Origin: DASRDU01 sp035652435
GTDB taxonomy: Bacteria; Acidobacteriota; Blastocatellia; RBC074
Direction of reading: 5' to 3'
DNA length: 64,000 bases
Assembly: GCA_035652435.1 (NCBI GenBank)
Contig: DASRDU010000038.1
Location: 62,001 to 126,000 of the forward strand
Below are positions 56,634-64,000 of this stretch, piece after piece. Below the pieces are notes generated by a model, which was not told where the DNA came from, ran no database searches, and saw only the letters and a list, made by a program, of their open reading frames with translations. The position numbers and the translations under genes are program-made. Every line of letters begins with the position of its first letter. Position 1 is the first letter of the stretch.

Positions 56634-58364
56634 ATGCTCAGGTGGCCGCACTTCAATTCTTCCCACCGCGCGGGGCTGATCGCGTTGCTGCTGATGGCGG
56701 TGTTGCTGCCGGTCGCCCTGCTGCTCTTCGTCCAGTACCGTTCATTCGCCGACCTTGAGGACAAGACCAGGGCCGCCGTGCAGGAGAACCTGCGACAGAC
56801 GCTGCAAAGCTTCGTGCGCCGGGCCGGCGAGAATGCGGAGGCCCTCGCCACCGAAACCGTGGGCGGCATTGACCCGGCGGATGTCGAGGGGGAGAGGCTC
56901 GACCGAATTGCCGACCGTCTGACGGCCATCCGGCAATCCCACCCGGAAACCGGTCTGGCTTTCGTCGTGGTCCACTGCTCGTGCCGCGAAAGAAACTTCG
57001 CGCTCTTCGCCACGCCTGCCGGGGTCCTCCGGGTTGATCACGAGCATTTCAAGCAGACCGCCGAAGTGCAGACGCTGCTTGAAACCTGGCGGAACGCCAG
57101 CCTGGTGCGGGGCGCGACGGCCTCGCCGCAGAGGGCTCTGTGTGAACAGTCTTCCTGCTCGCTGTTTCCGGGGGAGGGCGCCGAGCCGGCGCAGTTCTTC
57201 GTCTTCCTGCCGCTGCACGCGGGCGAGGGCAAAGGCCAGATCGGTTTTGCCGGGATCACGCTCAGGCCCGGCTACGTCAGAGAGCGACTCCTGCCGCAGA
57301 CGGCCGGCGAGTTACTGCGCGGCGCCGGAGACGATGCGACGCCGATCATCAGCGTGCTTGATGAACACGACCGCGAAATTTATGCGAGCCGGGAGGGCCT
57401 CGGGCGGCGCGAAGTCGTCCTGCCGTTCAGCCCCGTTTTCCGCCAGTGGAAACTGGCCATCGGTTATCACGACACGACGATTGCCGCGCTGGCGCGCGAT
57501 CAGTTCCGGCGGAATCTGCTGCTGATCGGGGTGGCGACTGCGCTGCTGCTCGCGGGGGTGGCCCTGACGTTGCGCGCCACGGCCCGCGGGATGAGGCTGG
57601 TCGAAGCCAAAGCGGCATTCGTTTCCAACGTCTCGCACGAACTGAAAACGCCGCTCGCGCTGATCCGGCTGTTCGCCGAAACGCTGGAACTGGGGCGCGT
57701 GCGGGGCCCCGAAGAGGCGCACGAGTATTACCGCATCATCAACCGCGAGAGCCGCCGCCTGACGCGGCTGATCAATAACATTCTGGACTTCTCCCGGATC
57801 GAAGCCGGGCGCCGCCGGTATCAGTTCGCCGAAACTGATGTCGCCGAAGTCGTCGGCGAGGCCCTCCAGATTTACGAGTACCAGCTGAAGAGCGCCGGGT
57901 TTGAGGTGGCAGTAAACATTCGCCCCGACCTGCCGCCGGCGCTGATTGACCGCGAGGCGATGGGCCAGTGTGTCCTCAACCTGCTCGACAACGCGGTGCG
58001 GTATTCGGGTCAGGTGAAGCGGATCGAAGTGAGCGTCGGCGCCCGCGCGCACGACATCGCCATCGAGGTCGCCGACCACGGCATCGGCATTCCGCGCGCG
58101 GAACACCGGCGAATTTTCGAGAAGTTCTACCGCGTCAGCACGGGGCTGGTTCACGACACCAAAGGCAGCGGGCTGGGGCTGGCGATTGTCAGGCACATCG
58201 TCGCGGCGCACCGCGGGCGCGTCGAGGTCGAAAGCGCCCCGGGCCGGGGCAGCCGCTTCACAATTCTGTTGCCGGCGGGCAGGGCCGGGGCGGCCGGCGC
58301 CGTTGCCATGAATCCCACAGCCGGCGCGGGAGGGTACAGCGTTGCCGAGAATCCTCATCGTTGA
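56634..58364 (+). CDS. Membrane sensor histidine kinase
   Basis: 576 residues from ATG 56634 (an in-frame GTG at 56610 adds eight). TM1 (AGLIALLLMAVLLPVALLLFV, about 12-32) and TM2 (NLLLIGVATALLLAGVALTL, about 295-315) flank a periplasmic sensor domain of about 260 residues containing four cysteines (HCSCRERN, CEQSSCS) that could bind a metal or form disulfides. Then the HisKA dimerisation helix with phospho-acceptor His in SNVSHELKTPLALIR (about 340) and an HATPase domain with N-box LNLLDNAVRYS, G1 ADHGIGIP and G2 GSGLGLAIV. It phosphorylates the response regulator encoded by the overlapping next gene. Confidence 0.92.
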   Translation: MLRWPHFNSSHRAGLIALLLMAVLLPVALLLFVQYRSFADLEDKTRAAVQENLRQTLQSFVRRAGENAEALATETVGGIDPADVEGERLDRIADRLTAIRQSHPETGLAFVVVHCSCRERNFALFATPAGVLRVDHEHFKQTAEVQTLLETWRNASLVRGATASPQRALCEQSSCSLFPGEGAEPAQFFVFLPLHAGEGKGQIGFAGITLRPGYVRERLLPQTAGELLRGAGDDATPIISVLDEHDREIYASREGLGRREVVLPFSPVFRQWKLAIGYHDTTIAALARDQFRRNLLLIGVATALLLAGVALTLRATARGMRLVEAKAAFVSNVSHELKTPLALIRLFAETLELGRVRGPEEAHEYYRIINRESRRLTRLINNILDFSRIEAGRRRYQFAETDVAEVVGEALQIYEYQLKSAGFEVAVNIRPDLPPALIDREAMGQCVLNLLDNAVRYSGQVKRIEVSVGARAHDIAIEVADHGIGIPRAEHRRIFEKFYRVSTGLVHDTKGSGLGLAIVRHIVAAHRGRVEVESAPGRGSRFTILLPAGRAGAAGAVAMNPTAGAGGYSVAENPHR

Positions 58365-59022
58365 AGACGAGCCCGATCTGGCGCTGGGGCTGCGCCACAA
58401 CCTCGAATACGAAGGCTATGAGGTGACGACGGCGCCGGACGGCGAGCGGGGGCTGGACGCGGCCTGTCAGGAAAGGCCCGACCTGATTCTGCTCGACGTT
58501 ATGCTGCCGAAGTTAAGCGGGCTCGACGTGTGCCGCCAGCTGCGCAGCCGCGGCGTGCAAACGCCGATCATCATGCTGACGGCGCGCGGCCAGGAGATTG
58601 ACAAAGTCATCGGGCTCGAAATCGGCGCGGACGATTACGTCACCAAGCCCTTCAGCCTGCGCGAGCTGCTGGCGCGCGTGCATGTCCAGTTGCGCCGCCT
58701 CTCGAACCGGGAGGCGGAACCCGCGGTCAGTCGTTTCGGCGCGATTGAGCTGGACTTCAACAGGCATCAGGCCTTCAGGGGTGGGAAGCCGCTCGAACTT
58801 TCGGCGCGCGAATTCGAAATCCTCAGATACTTCATCACGCACCGCGGCGAAACGGTGACGCGCGAGCAGTTGCTCGATGAGGTCTGGGGCTATGACAATT
58901 TCCCCCTCACCCGCACGGTTGACAATCACGTCGCCAGACTGCGCCAGAAGATCGAAGAGAACCCCGCCGAGCCGCAGCACATCATCACCGTCCACCGGGT
59001 CGGGTATAAGTTTCTCGGCTGA
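58342..59022 (+). CDS. OmpR/PhoB-family response regulator
   Basis: 226 residues from TTG 58342, overlapping the kinase gene by 23 nt; the start is supported by GGGAGGGTACAGCG. The receiver domain (1-120) shows the acidic pair VEDEPD, phospho-Asp in LILLDVMLP (about 53), Thr in MLTARG and Lys in DDYVTKPFS. A winged-helix C-terminal domain (about 130-226: LSAREFEILRYFITHRGETV, RTVDNHVARLRQKIEEN, ITVHRVGYKFLG) binds DNA as a dimer. Complete and intact. Partner of the upstream sensor kinase; target genes are not identifiable from the window, although the divergently placed selenoprotein gene is an obvious candidate. Confidence 0.94.
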   Translation: MPRILIVEDEPDLALGLRHNLEYEGYEVTTAPDGERGLDAACQERPDLILLDVMLPKLSGLDVCRQLRSRGVQTPIIMLTARGQEIDKVIGLEIGADDYVTKPFSLRELLARVHVQLRRLSNREAEPAVSRFGAIELDFNRHQAFRGGKPLELSAREFEILRYFITHRGETVTREQLLDEVWGYDNFPLTRTVDNHVARLRQKIEENPAEPQHIITVHRVGYKFLG

Positions 59023-59141
59023 ATCGAAGCTGTCAGGGCGGGACGCTCGCGGGCGGGAATTCGCCAGCGGCATCAATCAGCGTAGCCGTTCAGGTGGCGC
59101 AGAGGGCAGGCCAATCGGCTTGCCCTCTGCGAGACACGCAC

Positions 59142-59975
59142 CTACTCCAGTAAAGAGGTGAGTTTCACACTTCGACCGTTGTTAGTCTCCGGATACTTTT
59201 TCCCGAGGTCACGCGCAATAGTGTTCATCTCGGCCTTGGCCTGCTGTAGGGTGACGCCCGATTTCAGACGCGCGATCACATTCAACCCGGCGTTTTTGTC
59301 CGTTAGTATCGTGATGCCCGGTTTGAGCTTCGGGGTCACCTTTGGCTCAGGAACTCTGTCTTCCAGACGCATGCTTTCATCATCAGGGGTCAGAGGCAGC
59401 CACACATCATACTGTTCCGGGAGTGCGAAGCCGGAGGGCATAATTCCGATGACGGTGTACTTCTCCTGATCAAACGTCACAGCCCTTCCAATCACGCCAG
59501 GGTCACCGCCGAAGCTGCGCTGCCATAACGAGTGGCTGACGACCACGACATGACCTCGACCGGGCTGGTACTCCTCCGGGAGAAAGACGCGGCCCAGTGA
59601 TGGCTGGACTCCCAGGACGAGAAAGAAGTCGGCAGTCACCAGCCCGCAGAACATTCGTTCGGGCACCGCGAGATCGGTGCGGTTAAAGCCCCGGGATGTG
59701 TAAGCCGCGATCAGACCTAAAGTCTGGCTCCGGTTCCGCCATTCAAGAAAGTCCCGGTCAGAGATTGCTTCTTCTCTGGCCGAAGGAGCAACTTTCACAA
59801 TCTTCACCAGTCGGTCGGCATCAGGGAATGGTGATCGCTTGTGCAGGCGGGAGCATCCCTCAATGAGAACGAGAGCCGCGGAGGAAAAAAGGATGGCAAG
59901 CACCGTTACATTTCCATAGACAAGTCTTTGAGACTGCCTTTGTTGACACTGCCAATACTGCAACGGAAATATCAC
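59142..59975 (-). pseudogene. Truncated orphan ABC permease (MacB-like periplasmic domain only)
   Basis: 277 residues. Aligns by eye with the first 270 residues of the permease at 60025-62442: a degenerate first TM segment (NVTVLAILFSSAALVLIEGC), FPDADRLVKIVK, RSQTLGLIAAYTSRGFNRTD, the GHVVVVSHSLWQRSFGGDPGVIGRAVTF block, YTVIGIMPSGFALP and LKSGVTLQQAKAEMNTIARDL. It then stops at TAG after SVKLTSLLE, before the transmembrane FtsX segments that follow in the intact relative. Without them it cannot act as a permease. Probably a 3'-deleted pseudogene, though a free-standing periplasmic domain is not excluded. It lies 49 nt downstream of the intact paralogue. Confidence 0.7.
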
Positions 59976-60024
59976 CTGGCGAATCCCTCCTGTGAACGGT
60001 TACCAGTCAGTGTATCGAGTCTGA

Positions 60025-62442
60025 TCATTCATAGCGTAGCGCGACCAGCGGGTCCACCCGTGTCGCCCGGCGCGCGGGCAGGTAACACGCCACCAGGGCC
60101 ACCAGCAGGAGCAAAACGGCAATCAGCGCGAACGTCAGCGGGTCGGCGGCGCTCACGCCGAAGAGCAGTCCCGCCATCAATCGGGTCAGCGCAAACGCGC
60201 CGGCCAGGCCGACGACCACCCCGGTCACAACCATCCGCATGCCCTGACTGATGACCAGCTTCACGACGTCACCGCGTTGCGCGCCGAGCGCCATCCTGAT
60301 GCCGATCTCGTGCGTCCGCTGCGCGACCGCATACGACATCACGCCGTAAATCCCGACCACAGCCAGCACGAGCGCGACGCCCGCGAACAACCCGAAGAGC
60401 AGCAGATTGAACCGGCGCGGCGCCACCCGCTCGCCGAACAGCTGCTCGACGGTCTGAATCTCCGAGAGCGGCAGGTCACGATCCATCGCCCAGACCGCTT
60501 CGCGCACGGTCCTGGTCATCGCGAGCGGGTTGTCCGCCGTGCGCACCACGACTTCCATTGCCCGCACCGGGTCCTGGGCGTGAGGCAGAAAGCTTTCCAT
60601 CCTGACTTCCGTGTCGAGCCCCTGTCGCTTCGTGTCGCGCACCACCCCGACCACCGTCAGCCACTGCGCATTCGGCCCCGGATCGCCGAAGGTGAAGCGT
60701 TTGCCGACGGGGTCTTCACCGGGCCAGAAGCGGCGCGCCATCGTTTCGTTGACGATCACAACCTGCAACCCGTCGCGCTTGTCCTGCTCGGTGAAGGCGC
60801 GGCCTTTGACAATCGGAATCCCAAGGGCCTCGAAGTAACCGGGGCTGACTGAATCGAGCGGCAGTTCCGGGCGCTGCCCCTGCGGCGGGAGCGGGCGGCC
60901 CTCGATGGAAAAAGTGGCGGAGGCGTGGACCCTGTTCATCATCACGCTCGAGGTCGCGCCGACCGCCTGTACTCCGGGCAACGCGCCGAGCCGCTCAATC
61001 AGTTGCTGATAAAACGCCGCCACGTTCGTCCCTTCGCGATATTTTGAGGGCGGCAGGCTGAGGCGCACTTTGAGCAGGTGATCGGGGCTGAAGCCGGGGT
61101 TGACCTGTTCGAGCCGCCACGCGCTTCTGAGCAGCAGGCCCGCGCCGATGAGCAGCACGAGCGAGAGCGCGATTTCAGTCGCGACCAGCAACCCGCGAAC
61201 GCGCCCGCCGCCCGCGCCCCCGGTCTCGCTGCGACCGCCTTCCTTCAAAACCTCGTTGAGCCCGAGCCTCGATGATTGCAACGCCGGGACGAGACCGAAG
61301 ACTATCCCCGTGAGCAGTGAGAGTCCGAGCGTGAAGAACAGGACCGTGCGATCAAGCCCCACGCTTTCGAGGCGCGGCAGGTCGCGCGGCCCGAGCGTGA
61401 CCAGCAGATCGAGCCCCCATCTGGCGACGACGAGCCCGATCACCCCGCCCGCGACGGCCAGCAGCACGCTCTCGGTCAGCAGCTGGCGCACCACGCGCCA
61501 GCGTGAGGCGCCCAGCGCCGCGCGAATCGCGATCTCACGCTGGCGTGACGCCGCGCGCACGAGCAGCAGGTTCGCCACGTTCGCGCACGCAATCAGCAGC
61601 ACGAACGCCACGGCCCCGAGCAGCACCAGCAGCGCCAGCCGAATCCTCCCGACCATCTGCTCCTGCATCGTCACCACGTTGATCCCGTAACCCTGATTCG
61701 CGCCCGGGTACTGCTGCTCCAGACGGTCACCGATCACGCCCATCTCCGCCTGTGCCTGTGCCCGCGTCACTCCCGGCTTGAGCCTTCCGATCACTGGCAG
61801 CCAGAAAGCCCCGCGCGCCTGCCGCAGGTCATTATTTGGGGCGAGCGGCCTCCACAGTTCAACTTTGTCCGGAAACTGAAAGCCGCGGGGCATAATGCCC
61901 ACGACCGTCATACTGCGACCGTTGAGGCTGATCGTCCCGCCGACGACTCCCGGGTCGCCGCCGAAGCGCCGCTGCCACAGCCCATGCCCCAGCACCACCA
62001 CCTGATCGTGGCCTTCCTGCTCGTCTTCGGTCGTGAAGCCGTGACCTGTCATCTGGCTGACGCCCATCAGCTCAAAGAAGTTCGCCGACACGCTCGCCCC
62101 GCGCACTTCCTCCGGGTCACCATTCCCGGTCAGGTTGAATCGCTGGGTTCTGACGCCGGCCAGCCCCTGGAAGACCTGATTCTGCTTCCGCCAGTCCTCA
62201 AAGTTCGGGTACGACGTGATGTCTTCGCGAATCCCTTCGCGGCGGTTGTCCACCCAGACCCAGGCAAGTTGTTCGGGGTTCGGATATGGCAGCGGGCGGA
62301 GCAGCACCGCATTGACCACCGAGAAGATCGCCGTATTCGCGCCGATGCCGAGCGCGAGCGCGACGACCGCCACAACCGTGAAGCCGGGTTTTTTGAAAAG
62401 CACCCGCAGGCCGTAACGCAGGTCGTGCCAGACTGTGTGCAT
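60025..62442 (-). CDS. Orphan ABC-type permease (FtsX/MacB-like, ADOP family)
   Basis: 805 residues. Duplicated architecture: TM1 (GFTVVAVVALALGIGANTAIFS), MacB periplasmic core domain (about 50-240, with VVVLGHGLWQRRFGGDPGVV), an FtsX triple-TM block (about 270-385: LLGAVAFVLLIACANVANLL), a fourth TM and second core domain (about 420-660: PGYFEALGIPIVKGRAFTEQ), and a final FtsX block ending YLPARRATRVDPLVALRYE. This two-half form with no ATPase partner beside it is the 'acidobacterial duplicated orphan permease' type, many copies of which occur per genome. Role unknown; related MacB-type systems act in mechanotransmission across the periplasm. A serine hydrolase gene lies just upstream. Confidence 0.88.
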   Translation of the reverse strand: MHTVWHDLRYGLRVLFKKPGFTVVAVVALALGIGANTAIFSVVNAVLLRPLPYPNPEQLAWVWVDNRREGIREDITSYPNFEDWRKQNQVFQGLAGVRTQRFNLTGNGDPEEVRGASVSANFFELMGVSQMTGHGFTTEDEQEGHDQVVVLGHGLWQRRFGGDPGVVGGTISLNGRSMTVVGIMPRGFQFPDKVELWRPLAPNNDLRQARGAFWLPVIGRLKPGVTRAQAQAEMGVIGDRLEQQYPGANQGYGINVVTMQEQMVGRIRLALLVLLGAVAFVLLIACANVANLLLVRAASRQREIAIRAALGASRWRVVRQLLTESVLLAVAGGVIGLVVARWGLDLLVTLGPRDLPRLESVGLDRTVLFFTLGLSLLTGIVFGLVPALQSSRLGLNEVLKEGGRSETGGAGGGRVRGLLVATEIALSLVLLIGAGLLLRSAWRLEQVNPGFSPDHLLKVRLSLPPSKYREGTNVAAFYQQLIERLGALPGVQAVGATSSVMMNRVHASATFSIEGRPLPPQGQRPELPLDSVSPGYFEALGIPIVKGRAFTEQDKRDGLQVVIVNETMARRFWPGEDPVGKRFTFGDPGPNAQWLTVVGVVRDTKRQGLDTEVRMESFLPHAQDPVRAMEVVVRTADNPLAMTRTVREAVWAMDRDLPLSEIQTVEQLFGERVAPRRFNLLLFGLFAGVALVLAVVGIYGVMSYAVAQRTHEIGIRMALGAQRGDVVKLVISQGMRMVVTGVVVGLAGAFALTRLMAGLLFGVSAADPLTFALIAVLLLLVALVACYLPARRATRVDPLVALRYE

Positions 62443-62455
62443 ACTATGACCCTCC

Positions 62456-63568
62456 TCACTGCTGTTTCAGCAATAAACTGACGATCGGGGGCACGAGTTC
62501 CTCGCACCAGGCTCTTTCCAGATTCGTCATCAGCGCGATGGCAAAGCGCTTTTCCGGAATGAGGTAAAGGTAGGTGCGCGTGCCGGCCTGGCTGCCGTCA
62601 TTCGCGACTCTTTTCGGCCAGTCATTGTCGGCTTCCGTCACCAGCCAGCCCAGCCCGTAAGATTCGAGCGGTTTCCCGTCGCGCGTTTTCTGCCGCGTCC
62701 ACATCTGCTCCAGAGTCTCCTTCTTCAGGAGCTTCCCCTCCCCGAGCGCGATGGCGAATTTCGCGAGGTCTTCGGCGGTCGAAACCAGCCCGCCTCCCGG
62801 CAGCCGGCCACTGGTATCGAGCGGCGGGGCAGCCTTCACTTCCCCGGTCGCGGACTTGCTGTACAGCTTCGCGCGGTCGGGGATCTCGGCTTTGATGTCA
62901 TCGGGTTGTGTCCGATTCATTCCCGCAGGCTTGAAGATTTTTTCGCGGAGGTAATCGGCGTATTTCATCTTTGCCGCGCCTTCGATCACACAGCCCAGCA
63001 CCGTATAGCCGAGCGTCGAGTAGAAGTATTTCGTCCCCGGTTCGTGTAGCAGCGGATCATCCCTGAAAAAACTGAGCGCCTCCGTAAGGCTCTCGAAATG
63101 GCGGGTGGACGGGTCAGTCATTCTGTTGTGACGGACGCCACCCAGGTGAGCCAGCAATTGCCGCGAGGTCACCGGCCACTGCTTCTCGGGAAAGGCCGGG
63201 CAGTATTTCTGCACGGGCGCGTCCGGGTCGAGGCGGCCCTGCTCGACCAGTTGCATTACGGCGGTGGCGGTGATTGATTTGGTGATTGACGCCAGCCGGT
63301 AAACCGTCGTCGCCGTGGCGGGGACTTTGTTGTCAGGGTCCGCGAAGCCGAAACCCTTTGACCAGCGGAGGCTGTTGTCAGTCACAATGGCGACGGAAAG
63401 AGCCGGGGCTTTGTGCTTTGCCATCCATTCCGAGACGGCGGCTTCGATCTTCCGGACCTTTTCAGGTGGCAGCTGCTGCGCACTCCCGGCCGGCGCCAGA
63501 AGCAGAAAGCATAGAAGCGGGCCGGCACCGGTAATCGCGCAGCCAAAAAAACGCGGGACATTTCTCAT
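62456..63568 (-). CDS. Secreted serine hydrolase, class C beta-lactamase family
   Basis: 370 residues with a signal peptide (about 1-30, ending SAQ). Beta-lactamase/transpeptidase-like fold of PF00144: the SxxK nucleophile motif is in R-L-A-S-I-T-K (Ser about 94), the YxN-equivalent in YFYSTLGYTVLG (Tyr about 184), and GSQAGTRT carries the H/KxG-equivalent strand. The LLAHLGGVRHN motif is the usual helix entry (typically HTSGIRH). Most such proteins are esterases or D-aminopeptidases rather than true beta-lactamases. It lies 13 nt upstream of the orphan permease start on the same strand, so they are probably co-transcribed. Confidence 0.86.
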   Translation of the reverse strand: MRNVPRFFGCAITGAGPLLCFLLLAPAGSAQQLPPEKVRKIEAAVSEWMAKHKAPALSVAIVTDNSLRWSKGFGFADPDNKVPATATTVYRLASITKSITATAVMQLVEQGRLDPDAPVQKYCPAFPEKQWPVTSRQLLAHLGGVRHNRMTDPSTRHFESLTEALSFFRDDPLLHEPGTKYFYSTLGYTVLGCVIEGAAKMKYADYLREKIFKPAGMNRTQPDDIKAEIPDRAKLYSKSATGEVKAAPPLDTSGRLPGGGLVSTAEDLAKFAIALGEGKLLKKETLEQMWTRQKTRDGKPLESYGLGWLVTEADNDWPKRVANDGSQAGTRTYLYLIPEKRFAIALMTNLERAWCEELVPPIVSLLLKQQ

Positions 63569-63667
63569 GGCCTTCTCTCCCTGTGAGGAATGCGGAAGTA
63601 AAGAGGCAGAAGTAAAAATCAGGGACGAAGAATTGCGCCGATCAACATTGCGCCCTTCCGAAGCCGC

Positions 63668-63721
63668 CAGCCGTCAGCGATCAGCCGTCAGCCAAACCTT
63701 CCGGCTGAAAGCTGAGTGCTG
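63668..63721. repeat. Short direct and inverted repeats of the TCAGC type
   Basis: CAGCCGTCAGC occurs twice (63668-63678, 63682-63692), followed by GGCTGA ... GCTGACAGCT in inverse sense up to the permease stop. A typical small dispersed intergenic repeat; it may form a terminator-like fold for the permease read from the right. Confidence 0.45.
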
Positions 63722-63726
63722 ACAGC

Positions 63727-64000
63727 TCATTCGTACCTGAGCGCGACCATCGGATCCACTTTCGTCGCGCGACGCGCCGGCAGGTAACACGCGAGCAGAG
63801 CCACCGCGGCAAGCACGAGCGCGATCAGTGCGTAGGTCAGTGGGTCGGTCGCCCGCACGCCGTACAGAAAACGCTCGATCAAGCTGGTTGCGGCCAGCGA
63901 CGCCACCAGTCCCAGCGCGAGGCCGACGGCGACGAGTGCGACGCCTTCGCGCAGGATGAGCCTCAGCACGTCGCCGCGCTGCGCCCCGAGCGCCATGCGG
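63727..64000 (-). CDS. Orphan ABC-type permease, C-terminal part (5' end beyond right window edge)
   Basis: The last 91 codons of a second ADOP-type permease. Visible: MALGAQRGDVLRLILREG, two TM helices (ALVAVGLALGLVASLAATSL; YALIALVLAAVALLACYLPA) and the terminal PARRATKVDPMVALRYE, matching the end of the intact paralogue at 60025. The frame is open to the edge. It is on the same strand as the hydrolase and the 805-residue permease, so a permease array probably continues to the right. Confidence 0.88.
   Translation of the reverse strand, partial: RMALGAQRGDVLRLILREGVALVAVGLALGLVASLAATSLIERFLYGVRATDPLTYALIALVLAAVALLACYLPARRATKVDPMVALRYE

Noticed and set aside
59139..59145. Stop codon of the truncated permease considered as a recoded codon
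   Set aside because: The stop is TAG, and the sequence after it does not resume the permease family in the same frame, so neither Sec nor simple readthrough restores the gene.

Overview
The window is about 60 percent GC and reads as Acidobacteriota, most likely Blastocatellia-like. The evidence is three long Oar-type TonB-dependent receptors with an N-terminal carboxypeptidase-regulatory-like domain, plus 'orphan' FtsX/MacB-type permeases of about 800 residues with no neighbouring ATPase; both are hallmarks of that phylum. No ribosomal or other core operon is present. This is an accessory and metabolic region with one tRNA gene.

Layout. 1-15.2 kb (minus strand) is a glycan-foraging locus: three GH29 alpha-L-fucosidases (the first cut by the window edge), an alginate-lyase-family protein, two Oar-like receptors with a tiny receptor remnant between them, and a LacI-family regulator. 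A consensus promoter at the end of lacI has a perfect palindromic operator between its -35 and -10 boxes. 15.3-16.0 kb holds an HNH endonuclease gene between a partial tRNA-His 3' end and the intact tRNA-His. 16-25.8 kb holds an M20 amidohydrolase and an RND efflux set (adaptor, pump, TolC) with a hemerythrin-type lipoprotein inside it and an esterase upstream. 26-31.7 kb (plus) holds a dienelactone hydrolase, a small zinc-ribbon membrane protein, a 2-hydroxyacid dehydrogenase, a sugar isomerase/epimerase-like TIM barrel, an EF-P homologue with an arginine-tipped loop and a coupled 44-residue ORF, and a glycosyltransferase. A third receptor follows at 32.3-35.6 kb. 35.6-44.5 kb is mixed metabolism (methyltransferase, cysteine-desulfurase-like enzyme, esterase, aminotransferase, P5C dehydrogenase, double redoxin) with dispersed palindromic repeats. 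44.6-48.7 kb carries three tandem paralogues of an unrecognised secreted four-cysteine protein. 49.1-54.6 kb (plus) looks like a sugar-acid catabolic operon: PQQ-type sugar dehydrogenase, DapA-family lyase, MFS transporter, IlvD/Edd dehydratase. 56.6-59.0 kb is a two-component system. 59.1-64 kb holds orphan permeases and a beta-lactamase-fold hydrolase.

The most striking locus is 54754-56364. Two apparently separate ORFs are in the same frame and are divided by one TGA lying exactly where the first cysteine of a thioredoxin CxxC motif belongs (W-A-S-W-TGA-G-T-C). A GC-rich stem-loop with a G at the loop start follows at the spacing expected of a bacterial SECIS. I read it as one secreted selenoprotein of 536 residues: helical repeat region, Sec-containing thioredoxin fold, SAM-methyltransferase.

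How parts may work together (inference): the fucosidases, the lyase and the receptors release and import oligosaccharides under LacI control. The 49-54 kb operon could oxidise a released sugar through its lactone and acid to a 2-keto-3-deoxy acid. Many true starts differ from the longest ORF; ribosome binding sites were used to choose them.
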